Below are positions 30,352 to 39,841 of a stretch of DNA of 64,000 bases, piece by piece (position 1 is the stretch's first letter; each line of letters begins with the position of its first letter). Origin of the DNA: Polaromonas sp. (GTDB lineage Bacteria; Pseudomonadota; Gammaproteobacteria; Burkholderiales; Burkholderiaceae_C); contig JAURWY010000009.1 of assembly GCA_030654695.1 (NCBI GenBank), positions 124,001 through 188,000 of the forward strand, in the 5' to 3' direction. Made by a program: the position numbers and the translations under genes. Below the pieces are notes generated by a model. The model worked only from the letters and a program-made list of their open reading frames with translations, ran no database searches and had not been told where the DNA came from.

Positions 30352-31695
30352 TCAGAGCAGGACGCGACGGAAGTCACCCAGAATCTGACCCAAATAGACA
30401 TTGAAGCGGGCCGCAGCGGCACCGTCAATGACCCGGTGGTCATAGGTCAAACTCAGCGGCAACATCAGGCGCGGCACAAACTGCTTGCCATCCCACACCG
30501 GTTCCATCGTACTCTTGGAAACGCCCATGATGGCGACTTCAGGCGCGTTGATGATCGGCAGAAAATACTTGCCGCCAATCCCACCGAGACTGGAGATGGT
30601 GAAGGTAGCGCCGGTCATTTCAGCCGAACTCAACTTCCCGTCGCGGGCTTTCTTGGCCAACTCGCCCATTTCCTGGCTGAGCTGCAAAACGCCTTTTTTG
30701 TCGGCATCGCGAATCACCGGCACCATCAAACCATTCGGCGTGTCAGCAGCAAAGCCGATGTGCCAGTAGTTTTTATAGACGATGGCATCGCCGTCGAGCG
30801 AGCTGTTGAACTCCGGGTATTTTTTGAGTGTCGCCACGCAGGCTTTGATCAAAAAGGCCAGCATGGTGACCTTGAGGCCAGACTTCTCGTTCTCTTTGTT
30901 GGTCGAGACACGGAAGGCTTCGAGATCGGTGATGTCAGCGTCGTCATGGTTGGTGACGGCCGGAATCATGATCGCATTGCGCAACAGGTTGGCGCCGCTG
31001 ATCTTCTTGATACGGCTCATTTCCTTGCGCTCGATCGGACCGAACTTGGCGAAGTCGACCTTCGGCCATGGGATCAAGCCCAAAGCCGCGCCGTCGCCGC
31101 CTGCCGAACCAGCCGGTGCTTTGGCGCTCTGCGCTTGGGTCCGCATATCGCCAGCCATGACGGACTTGGCGAAACCCTGCACATCGTCTTGGGTGATGCG
31201 GCCTTTGAGACCACTGCCCTTGACTTCGGCCAGAGGGACGCCGATTTCGCGCGCGAATTTACGCACGGAAGGCGAGGCGTGTGGCAGTTGACCAGTGACA
31301 GCGGTGGGTTCATGAGCGGGCATGGCCTGAGCAGGGGCCGCAGCAGCAACCGGTGCAGCGGATGCGCTGGCCGCAGCCACAGGCGCAGCAACTGCGGCGG
31401 CTTGCGAGACCGGCGCAGATGCCGACTCAGCAGCAGGTGCAGCAGCAGCTGCCGAGGCATCAGCCTCCAGCACCAGCACGATCGAGCCTTGCTTGACCTT
31501 GTCGTCGAGCTTGACGCGGAGTTCTTTGACCACGCCGCCATGGCTCGATGGAATTTCCATCGACGCCTTGTCGGACTCGACGGTCAGCAGCGATTGGTCC
31601 GCCTTGACCGTGTCGCCGGGTTTGACAAGGACCTCAATCACGGTCACCTCGTCAAAGTCGCCAATGTCAGGAACCTGAATATCTATCAATGCCAT
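30352..31695 (-). CDS. aceF: Pyruvate dehydrogenase E2, dihydrolipoyl acetyltransferase
   Basis: Lipoyl domain [12 protein letters not shown], peripheral subunit-binding domain, catalytic LSLTYDHRVIDGA. Confidence 0.95.
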   Translation of the reverse strand: MALIDIQVPDIGDFDEVTVIEVLVKPGDTVKADQSLLTVESDKASMEIPSSHGGVVKELRVKLDDKVKQGSIVLVLEADASAAAAAPAAESASAPVSQAAAVAAPVAAASASAAPVAAAAPAQAMPAHEPTAVTGQLPHASPSVRKFAREIGVPLAEVKGSGLKGRITQDDVQGFAKSVMAGDMRTQAQSAKAPAGSAGGDGAALGLIPWPKVDFAKFGPIERKEMSRIKKISGANLLRNAIMIPAVTNHDDADITDLEAFRVSTNKENEKSGLKVTMLAFLIKACVATLKKYPEFNSSLDGDAIVYKNYWHIGFAADTPNGLMVPVIRDADKKGVLQLSQEMGELAKKARDGKLSSAEMTGATFTISSLGGIGGKYFLPIINAPEVAIMGVSKSTMEPVWDGKQFVPRLMLPLSLTYDHRVIDGAAAARFNVYLGQILGDFRRVLL

Positions 31696-31753
31696 GTTGT
31701 TGTCTCCAATTCTTCAGTCGCTTGAGTCGCTTCAATCGCTATTTGGCCGAGGC

Positions 31754-34459
31754 TCAAGCGTAAAGTGGGTTGATTTTTTCGGTATTGATGCCGTACTTTT
31801 TGATCGCCTCGGCCACCTTGGCGACCGGCAACTTGCCATCTTCGCTGAGGGCCTTGAGCGCCGCCAACACGATGTAATGGCGGTCAATTTCAAAGTGCTC
31901 ACGCAACTTGCTGCGGAAATCGCTGCGGCCAAAACCGTCGGTGCCCAGCACTTTGTAATTGCGGCCCTTGGGAATGAAGGAGCGAATCTGTTCTGCATAA
32001 GCCTTCATGTAGTCAGTCGACGCAACGATCGGACCTTCGCTATTGCCAAGCTGCTGGCTGACAAAAGAAACACGCGGCTCAGAGGTCGGGTGCAGCAGGT
32101 TGTGACGCTCGCAGTCTTGGCCTTCGCGGGTCAGCTCGTTGAAGCTTGGGCAGCTCCAGACGTCAGCCGCAATGCCCCAGTCTTTTTCAAGCAACTCTTG
32201 CGCCGCCATGCTTTCGCGCAGGATGGTGCCGGAACCCAGCAACTGAACCCGCTGAGCTGACTTGCCGCCCGGCTTGCAAAGGTACATGCCCTTGATGATT
32301 TGCTCTTCGGTGCCAGCAGTCAAGCCAGGCATGGCATAGTTTTCATTCAGCAGCGTGATGTAGAAATACACGTTTTCCTGCTTTTCCACCATGCGTTTGA
32401 GGCCATGGTGCAGGATGACGCCGACTTCGTGCGCGAAGGTCGGGTCATAGCTGATGCAGTTGGGAATGGTGTTGGCCAAAATATGGCTGTGACCGTCTTC
32501 GTGCTGCAGGCCTTCGCCGTTCAGTGTGGTGCGGCCCGAGGTGCCGCCCAACAAGAAACCGCGCGCTTGCATGTCGCCGGCAGCCCAAGCGAGATCGCCA
32601 ATGCGCTGGAAGCCGAACATCGAGTAGTACACGTAGAACGGGATCATGATCCGGTTGTTGGTGCTGTACGAAGTAGCCGCCGCAATCCAGCTGCTCATGC
32701 CGCCAGCTTCGTTGATGCCTTCTTGCAGAATCTGGCCCTTTTTGTCTTCCTTGTAGTACATCACCTGGTCTTTGTCGACCGGCGTGTATTTCTGGCCATC
32801 CGGGTTGTAAATACCGATCTGGCGGAACAGGCCTTCCATACCAAAAGTACGGGCCTCATCAACCAGAATGGGGACCACGCGCGGGCCAATGGCTTGGTCG
32901 CGCAGCAACTGCGTGAGGAAGCGCACGTAGGCTTGGGTGGTCGAGATTTCGCGGCCTTCAGCGGTCGGGTCAATCACTGACTTGAAGGTGTCGAGCGATG
33001 GCACCGTGAACTGCTCGTCTGCTTTGACACGGCGATGCGGCAAGTAACCGCCGAGAGCCTTGCGACGCTCGTGCAGGTAACGCATTTCTGGCGTGTCTTC
33101 GGCTGGCTTGTAAAACGGAATGTCGGCCAACTGGCTGTCAGGAATTGGAATATTGAAGCGGTCGCGAAAGGCTTTGATGTCTTCGTCAGCCAGCTTTTTA
33201 GTTTGGTGTACGTTGTTCTTGCCCTCGCCAATTTTCCCCATGCCAAAACCCTTGACGGTCTTGATCAGCAGCACGCTCGGCTGGCCTGTGTGGTTCACGG
33301 CGGAGTGGAATGCGGCATAGACTTTTTGCGAGTCGTGGCCACCACGGCGCAGGTTCCAGATGTCGTCGTCGCTCATCTTGGAGACCATCTCCAGCGTCCG
33401 CGGGTCTTTGCCGAAGAAATGCTTGCGCACGTAAGCGCCGTCATTGGCTTTCAGGGCTTGGTAGTCACCGTCCAAGGTGTCCATCATGACTTTGCGCAGA
33501 GCGCCGTCTTTGTCACGCGCCAACAGAGGGTCCCAGTTGCTGCCCCAAATCAACTTGAGCACGTTCCAGCCGGCACCACGGAATTCGCTTTCGAGTTCTT
33601 GGATGATCTTGCCGTTGCCACGCACCGGGCCGTCAAGGCGCTGCAAGTTGCAGTTGATGACGAAGACCAAGTTGTCGAGCTTTTCGCGAGCGGCCAAGCC
33701 AATCGCACCCATCGACTCGACCTCGTCCATTTCGCCGTCGCCGCAGAAAACCCAGACCTTGCGGTTTTCGGTGTTGGCAATGCCGCGAGCGTGCAAGTAC
33801 TTCAGAAAGCGCGCTTGGTAAATCGCCATCAAGGGGCCAAGACCCATCGACACCGTTGGGAACTGCCAAAAATTAGGCATGAGCTTGGGGTGTGGATAGC
33901 TGGACAAACCCTTGCCATCGACTTCCTGGCGGAAGTTCAGCAACTGCTCTTCAGTCAGCCGGCCTTCCAGGTAAGCCCGCGCATACACGCCTGGCGAAAC
34001 ATGGCCCTGGATGTAGAGGCAATCGCCGCCGTGGTTTTCACTTTCGGCATGCCAGAAATGGTTGAAGCCCGCACCGAACATGCTGGCCAGCGAGGCAAAA
34101 GAGCCAATGTGTCCACCCAAGTCACCGCCATCAGCGGGGTGCAAACGGTTGGCTTTGACGACCATCGCCATAGCGTTCCAGCGCATGTAGGCACGCAGAC
34201 GGCCCTCAATTTCAAGGTTACCAGGCGAACGCTCTTCTTGATCAACCTCAATCGTGTTGACGTAGCCGGTGTTGGCAGAGAAAGGCATGTCGATGCTCTG
34301 CTGACGCGCATGCTCGAGCAATTGCTCCAGCAAAAAGTGAGCACGCTCGGGGCCCTCGCTCTCGATCACAGCGGACAGAGCGTCCATCCATTCACGGGTT
34401 TCTTGATTGTCCTTGTCGAGGGACGCGCCGTTGTCGGCTTGTTGGGGATTGGCAGCCAT
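31754..34459 (-). CDS. aceE: Pyruvate dehydrogenase E1 component (homodimeric)
   Basis: About 900 aa; GDGEMDEVESMGAIGLAAREKLDNLVFVINCNLQRLDGPVRGN. Confidence 0.96.
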   Translation of the reverse strand: MAANPQQADNGASLDKDNQETREWMDALSAVIESEGPERAHFLLEQLLEHARQQSIDMPFSANTGYVNTIEVDQEERSPGNLEIEGRLRAYMRWNAMAMVVKANRLHPADGGDLGGHIGSFASLASMFGAGFNHFWHAESENHGGDCLYIQGHVSPGVYARAYLEGRLTEEQLLNFRQEVDGKGLSSYPHPKLMPNFWQFPTVSMGLGPLMAIYQARFLKYLHARGIANTENRKVWVFCGDGEMDEVESMGAIGLAAREKLDNLVFVINCNLQRLDGPVRGNGKIIQELESEFRGAGWNVLKLIWGSNWDPLLARDKDGALRKVMMDTLDGDYQALKANDGAYVRKHFFGKDPRTLEMVSKMSDDDIWNLRRGGHDSQKVYAAFHSAVNHTGQPSVLLIKTVKGFGMGKIGEGKNNVHQTKKLADEDIKAFRDRFNIPIPDSQLADIPFYKPAEDTPEMRYLHERRKALGGYLPHRRVKADEQFTVPSLDTFKSVIDPTAEGREISTTQAYVRFLTQLLRDQAIGPRVVPILVDEARTFGMEGLFRQIGIYNPDGQKYTPVDKDQVMYYKEDKKGQILQEGINEAGGMSSWIAAATSYSTNNRIMIPFYVYYSMFGFQRIGDLAWAAGDMQARGFLLGGTSGRTTLNGEGLQHEDGHSHILANTIPNCISYDPTFAHEVGVILHHGLKRMVEKQENVYFYITLLNENYAMPGLTAGTEEQIIKGMYLCKPGGKSAQRVQLLGSGTILRESMAAQELLEKDWGIAADVWSCPSFNELTREGQDCERHNLLHPTSEPRVSFVSQQLGNSEGPIVASTDYMKAYAEQIRSFIPKGRNYKVLGTDGFGRSDFRSKLREHFEIDRHYIVLAALKALSEDGKLPVAKVAEAIKKYGINTEKINPLYA

Positions 34460-34720
34460 GTCTGTCTCCTGCTTATTAAAAGTACCGTTTCTTGAGCGGT
34501 TTTGCCAGCTATGCAAGCGAGTGAATACCTGCACAAATTAGGGCTTGTTCACAAATCAGTTTGTAAACGCTATTTCGACCACTTCTAAGAGTTTCTCATA
34601 TTTTTTCACGAATTTCAAATAGTGCTTATAGATTTCATATTAAGAAATTTTTGTAATTTTAATAATTTTTGAAAGGTCGCCACCTGCCGCTCACCTGCTC
34701 CTATAAACTTCGCGCTCTAC

Positions 34721-37303
34721 ATGCCAGACAAAGAAACATCAAACCGCAAAGATCCAAGCCCAACAAAGCGCGCAAACACGGGCTGGATGATGGGGTGGCG
34801 CAGCTGGTGGGGCAAACAATCCCCGTCACGGCAAGACCGCTACATCACTCTGGGGCCACTGCTCTCAGTGATACTTTTTCTGGCGGCGGTGGTTGCCGCC
34901 TTTGGCTATTTACGGATTGAAGAAATCGACCGCGAGCAAGAAGCCGTTCGGCGCGACGTTGAGTATGCGCAACAGCGTTTGAGGCTTCGACTGCTGGAGC
35001 GACAAGAGCAACTGATGCGGCTCGGTCGCGACATCTCAAATAAAGAGGTGGACGAAGATGGGTTCGTCTCGCAAGCTGAATCGCTGATCAACCAATATCC
35101 GGAATTGATGGCGGTGACTTGGGTCGATGCACTGCGCCGAGTTCGCATTGCGTATGTGTCGCCAAGCGCCAACAATGCGCAATTCCGCACCCGCGGTGAG
35201 CAGCTCAAAAGCGGAGAAACCGACGGCACTTTCGGGCTCGCACACGACCTCCGACAACCCGTCTACTCAAGGCCACTGACCTTGCGCAACGACAGCGGCA
35301 CCATCGCACCCACACTGCAACTGCAGCTACCACTTGACGAACAAGGCAAATTCGACGGCGTCATTTTGGGAGAGTTTTCAATTGATGGCTTGTTGAGATT
35401 TGGCGTCCCCACCGAAGTCAGCGCCAAATACGCCGTCGCGCTGCTCGATGACAAGGGTGTCGTGCTGGCCGGTGGATTGCCCCCACAGCGAACGTCTGCA
35501 GCGCGACTTTTGCCATGGACCGACGAAGCCCCGGTGTACGAAACGCCCGTCTCGCCAGTGGGCAATGGTCTGTTGATCCGAGCGCAGGGTTATCGCGCCT
35601 CGCTTGGCGTGGTGGGGAGTGGATTCTTCTGGCTGGTCTCTGCTCTGAGCGCCTTAACGGTGTGGATGCTGCTCGGCACTTGGCGCCACACGCGTCGACG
35701 CGTGCAAGCGCAAGAGGCGCTGATCACTGAAACCAACTTTCGCCGGGCCATGGAAAATTCCATGCTGACCGGTATGCGCGCGCTCGACCTAGAAGGCCGT
35801 ATCACCTACGTCAACCCCGCCTTTTGCCAGATGACGGGCTGGAGTGAGGATGAGCTGGTGGGCCGCGTTGCCCCCTTTCCTTACTGGCCAGAACAGGACC
35901 GCGAATGGCTAGCAGGCCGACTGGAAGATGAACTCAAGGGTCGATCAACGCAAGGTGGATTTGAGGTTCGCGTCAAGCGCAAGGGCGGCAAGATCTTCGA
36001 CGCCCGCATGTATGTCTCACCCCTGATTGATCCTCGCGGTCAACAAGCCGGCTGGATGACGTCCATGACCGATATCACTGTGTCTAAGCAGATCCGCGAG
36101 GAACTCTCCCATTCTTACGAGCGCTTCACCACCGTGCTGGAAGGGCTGGACGCCGCCGTCTCAGTTGCACCACTCGGCTGCGAAGAGCTGCTGTTTGCCA
36201 ACAAGCTGTATCGCGCTTGGTTTGGCAGCGAGGTTTCAGGCCACATCAACCTGATTGCACAAGCCGGTATGCCCATCGTCACGCCCACCGTGGACGCTTT
36301 GGATGTGGACGGTTTGGCCGGCCTTCCAACTGACGAGCTGACCACCGCGCAATCTGAGAATGCTGAAATTTTTGTGCCCGAACTGGGCAAATGGTTGGAG
36401 GTTCGATCACGTTATCTGACCTGGGTTGATGGCCGGCTTGCACAAATGGTCATTGCCACAGATATCACACCGCGTCGGCAGGCAGAAGAGCAGTCTGCTT
36501 TGCAAGCTGAACGCGCGCAATCGGCCAGTCGGCTGATCACCATGGGCGAAATGGCCTCCAGTGTGGCGCATGAATTGAACCAGCCACTCACCGCCATCAA
36601 CAACTATTGCAATGGCATGGTGTCGCGTATCAAGGACAACAACATCAGCACTGACGACTTGCTTGGCGCACTTGAAAAGACAGCACACCAAGCGCAGCGG
36701 GCGGGTCAGATTATTCAGCGCATCCGTTCGTTCGTGAAGCGCAGCGAACCCAATCGCAGCATGTCAGACGTCGCGACCATGGTGAGCAATGCGCTAGAAC
36801 TCGCCGAGATCGAACTGCGCCGCCACCATGTCCGCCTGACACACTACATCGCAGCCCGCTTACCGCCCATTCTTGTCGATCCGATCCTGATTGAGCAGGT
36901 CCTGATCAACCTGATGAAGAACGCGGCGGAGTCGATTGAGCAGGCCAAGCGCCCGAGTTCACGCCGCAGCGTTGAACTGCGCGTGGTGCCCAAGCAGATT
37001 GAAGAACAGAGCGTGGTGGAGTTCTCGATCCTCGATTCAGGCAAGGGCCTGTCGCCGGAAGTCACGGCCAGACTCTATGAAGCCTTCTACTCGACTAAGG
37101 CGGAAGGCATGGGCATTGGCCTGAAGCTCTGCCGCAGCATCGTCGAGTCGCACCAAGGAAGAATGCAGGCGGAGAACCTCTACAATGCAGGCGAGGTTGT
37201 GGGCTGCCGGTTCACCTTCTGGCTCCCGGTCAAACCCCTGCTGACAACCGCATCCACGCCTGCAGAAATAGCAAGCGCGAAAAACGGAAAAAGCGCACAT
37301 TGA
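34721..37303 (+). CDS. PAS-domain membrane sensor histidine kinase (FixL-like)
   Basis: Two TM segments flanking a periplasmic region, PAS repeats, MASSVAHELNQPLTAINNYCNG H-box, ATPase domain. Confidence 0.88.
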   Translation: MPDKETSNRKDPSPTKRANTGWMMGWRSWWGKQSPSRQDRYITLGPLLSVILFLAAVVAAFGYLRIEEIDREQEAVRRDVEYAQQRLRLRLLERQEQLMRLGRDISNKEVDEDGFVSQAESLINQYPELMAVTWVDALRRVRIAYVSPSANNAQFRTRGEQLKSGETDGTFGLAHDLRQPVYSRPLTLRNDSGTIAPTLQLQLPLDEQGKFDGVILGEFSIDGLLRFGVPTEVSAKYAVALLDDKGVVLAGGLPPQRTSAARLLPWTDEAPVYETPVSPVGNGLLIRAQGYRASLGVVGSGFFWLVSALSALTVWMLLGTWRHTRRRVQAQEALITETNFRRAMENSMLTGMRALDLEGRITYVNPAFCQMTGWSEDELVGRVAPFPYWPEQDREWLAGRLEDELKGRSTQGGFEVRVKRKGGKIFDARMYVSPLIDPRGQQAGWMTSMTDITVSKQIREELSHSYERFTTVLEGLDAAVSVAPLGCEELLFANKLYRAWFGSEVSGHINLIAQAGMPIVTPTVDALDVDGLAGLPTDELTTAQSENAEIFVPELGKWLEVRSRYLTWVDGRLAQMVIATDITPRRQAEEQSALQAERAQSASRLITMGEMASSVAHELNQPLTAINNYCNGMVSRIKDNNISTDDLLGALEKTAHQAQRAGQIIQRIRSFVKRSEPNRSMSDVATMVSNALELAEIELRRHHVRLTHYIAARLPPILVDPILIEQVLINLMKNAAESIEQAKRPSSRRSVELRVVPKQIEEQSVVEFSILDSGKGLSPEVTARLYEAFYSTKAEGMGIGLKLCRSIVESHQGRMQAENLYNAGEVVGCRFTFWLPVKPLLTTASTPAEIASAKNGKSAH

Positions 37304-37319
37304 TGGTTAAAGGATTTGC

Positions 37320-37946
37320 ATGAGCTTGATTCCGAAAAAAGGCACCGTCTACGTCGTTGATGATGACGAAGGCGTTCGCGATTCGCTTCAGTGGTTGCTG
37401 GAAGGCAAAGACTATCGGGTGCGCTGCTACGACTCGGCAGAAACTTTTTTGAGCCGTTACGACCCGCGCGAAGTCGCCTGTCTGATCGTTGACATCCGCA
37501 TGGGCGGCATGACCGGTCTTGAGTTGCAAGACCGTTTGGTCGAGCGAAAATCACCCCTGCCCATCGTCTTCATCACCGGACACGGCGACGTGCCGATGGC
37601 GGTCGACACAATGAAAAAAGGGGCGATGGACTTCATTCAAAAACCGTTTCAAGAAGCTGCTTTGGTGAGCTTGGTGGAACGTATGCTCGACCAAGCCAAA
37701 GACGCTTTCAGCGAGCATCAACACTCGGCCAGCCGAGACGCCCTGCTGGCCAAGCTGACCTCGCGTGAAGCCCAGGTGCTGGAGCGCATCGTTGCCGGCC
37801 GACTGAACAAACAAATCGCCGACGACCTCGGCATCAGCATCAAAACGGTGGAAGCGCACCGCGCCAACATCATGGAAAAACTGAACGCTAACACCGTGGC
37901 TGACCTGCTGAAAATCGCTTTGGGTTCCAGCACCCCCAAGGCCTGA
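37320..37946 (+). CDS. FixJ-like LuxR-type response regulator
   Basis: [74 protein letters not shown]. Confidence 0.92.
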   Translation: MSLIPKKGTVYVVDDDEGVRDSLQWLLEGKDYRVRCYDSAETFLSRYDPREVACLIVDIRMGGMTGLELQDRLVERKSPLPIVFITGHGDVPMAVDTMKKGAMDFIQKPFQEAALVSLVERMLDQAKDAFSEHQHSASRDALLAKLTSREAQVLERIVAGRLNKQIADDLGISIKTVEAHRANIMEKLNANTVADLLKIALGSSTPKA

Positions 37947-37950
37947 ACGG

Positions 37951-38808
37951 ATGACCGCACAACTCATTGATGGCAACGCCATTTCAGCCCAACTGCGCGC
38001 CGATGTGGCACGTCGAGCAGCCGTACTCCGAGCCAAAGGCGTCATCCCCGGGCTGGCCGTTATTCTGGTGGGCGACAGCCCTGCCAGTCAGGTTTACGTG
38101 CGCAACAAAGTCAAAGGCTGCAACGACAACGGCCTGCACTCGGTACTAGAACAATACCCCGCAGACTTGAGCGAAGCCGCTTTGCTGGCACGCGTTGAGG
38201 CCCTCAACCAAGACCCCGCGATTCACGGCATCTTGGTTCAGCTGCCGCTGCCTAAACACATTGACGCGCAAAAAGTTATCGAAGCCATTTCACCGGCGAA
38301 AGATGTGGATGGTTTTCACGTCGCCAGTGCCGGCGCTTTGATGGTCGGTCAACCGGGCTTCTGGCCCTGCACCCCTTACGGTTGCATGAAGATGCTCGAA
38401 TCGCTGAATGGCGGCAAAGGCTACGACCTGCGCGGCAAGCATGCGGTGGTGATTGGCCGCAGCAACATCGTTGGCAAACCGATGGCGCTGATGTTGCTTC
38501 AACAAAACGCCACCGTCACGATCTGCCACAGTGCCACCGCCAACCTCAAAGCCATGACCTTGCAGGCCGATGTGATCGTCGCGGCGGTGGGCAAGCGCAA
38601 TGTGCTGACGGCCGACATGGTCAAACCGGGCGCGGTGGTGATTGACGTTGGCATGAATCGCAACGATGAAGGCAAGCTCTGCGGTGATGTTGATTTTGCC
38701 GGCGTCAAAGAAGTCGCCAGCTACATCACGCCGGTGCCGGGTGGTGTTGGCCCGATGACCATCACCATGCTGTTGGTCAACACCTTGGAAGCCGCCGAAC
38801 GGGCTTGA
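37951..38808 (+). CDS. folD: Methylenetetrahydrofolate dehydrogenase/cyclohydrolase
   Basis: [47 protein letters not shown]. Confidence 0.96.
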   Translation: MTAQLIDGNAISAQLRADVARRAAVLRAKGVIPGLAVILVGDSPASQVYVRNKVKGCNDNGLHSVLEQYPADLSEAALLARVEALNQDPAIHGILVQLPLPKHIDAQKVIEAISPAKDVDGFHVASAGALMVGQPGFWPCTPYGCMKMLESLNGGKGYDLRGKHAVVIGRSNIVGKPMALMLLQQNATVTICHSATANLKAMTLQADVIVAAVGKRNVLTADMVKPGAVVIDVGMNRNDEGKLCGDVDFAGVKEVASYITPVPGGVGPMTITMLLVNTLEAAERA

Positions 38809-38828
38809 CGAGCGGGAACGGTAAATGC

Positions 38829-39257
38829 TTAGCGGGCTGTGAACCGTGACAGGCGCCACAACAGCCAACTGGCACACAACCATTGCCCAAAGTACATGGC
38901 GCTGCCCAAGCCGTGCCAAAGTCGCAAGTTGCCGCCGGTGGAGCGGGCGCTGACAATCTGCGCCGCCACTCCAAACTCGACCAGCAAGGCCAATAGCATC
39001 CCAGCCACGACCCAAGCCATGGCGTTGCGCGATTCAGGCACCACTTCAACGTCATCTCTTTTGTTCAGCAACATCAGCAGCAGCATGGCGCAAACCACGG
39101 ACAGCCACGTTTGAGCTGTGAACAGTTTGGCGGCCATGGCCCCAGCTTCAGCCGGTGAGCCCAGATGGGTGAACAGCAAGGGCACCACGATAAACCCCAA
39201 ACCGCTCAGGCTACCCCACCACAGCGCCGACAGCAAGACAACGAAGCGCGGCTTCAC
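38829..39257 (-). CDS. DUF4149-like membrane protein
   Basis: Small polytopic protein; MKPRFVVLLSALWWGSLSGLGFIVVPLLFTHL. Confidence 0.7.
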   Translation of the reverse strand: MKPRFVVLLSALWWGSLSGLGFIVVPLLFTHLGSPAEAGAMAAKLFTAQTWLSVVCAMLLLMLLNKRDDVEVVPESRNAMAWVVAGMLLALLVEFGVAAQIVSARSTGGNLRLWHGLGSAMYFGQWLCASWLLWRLSRFTAR

Positions 39258-39265
39258 AGCGGCAT

Positions 39266-39742
39266 TCAGATGTATTTGACTGCCATGATTTCGTAGCGTT
39301 TGATGCCGCCTGGCGCTCGCACTTCAGCGGTATCGCCCTCGCCCTTGCCGATCAAGGCTCGCGCAATCGGTGAACTGATGTTCACGAGTCCCAACTTCAG
39401 ATCCGCTTCGTCTTCACCGACGATTTGGTAGGTTACTTTGTCCCCAGTGTCTTCGTCTTCCAGCGCGACGGTTGAGCCAAAAACTACTTTGCCACCGGCA
39501 TCCACCGACACGGGGTCGATGATTTGCGCGGCCGACAACTTGCCTTCGATTTCCTGAATGCGGCCTTCGATGAAGCCCTGACGGTCTTTGGCTGCGTCAT
39601 ATTCAGCGTTTTCGCTGAGGTCGCCTTGCGCGCGTGCTTCGGCAATCGCACCGATGACCCAAGGGCGGTCAACGGTTTTCAACTGGTGCAGCTCGACTTT
39701 GAGTTTTTCTGCGCCGCGCGTGGTGATAGGAATAGTCGTCAT
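39266..39742 (-). CDS. greA: Transcription elongation factor GreA
   Basis: [56 protein letters not shown]. Confidence 0.96.
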   Translation of the reverse strand: MTTIPITTRGAEKLKVELHQLKTVDRPWVIGAIAEARAQGDLSENAEYDAAKDRQGFIEGRIQEIEGKLSAAQIIDPVSVDAGGKVVFGSTVALEDEDTGDKVTYQIVGEDEADLKLGLVNISSPIARALIGKGEGDTAEVRAPGGIKRYEIMAVKYI

Positions 39743-39768
39743 GATTTTTGGCTCCAACAAATGCGAAA

Positions 39769-39792
39769 CCGCCGCCAGTCACCTGGCGGCGG
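39769..39792 (-). terminator. Hairpin after carB (candidate terminator before greA)
   Basis: CCGCCGCCAG-TCAC-CTGGCGGCGG; followed by a short T run on the minus strand. Confidence 0.5.
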
Positions 39793-39841
39793 CATGTTCT
39801 TCAAAAATTGAGTTTAATGCAAATACGCAGATCTACCTACG

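Noticed and set aside
30436-31725. 429-aa plus-strand ORF antisense to aceF
   Set aside because: Low-complexity translation opposite the Ala/Pro-rich linker; aceF is clearly the real gene
33035-34495. 486-aa plus-strand ORF antisense to aceE
   Set aside because: Lies wholly opposite a highly conserved gene; long antisense ORFs are expected from codon bias, and the translation shows no recognisable domain
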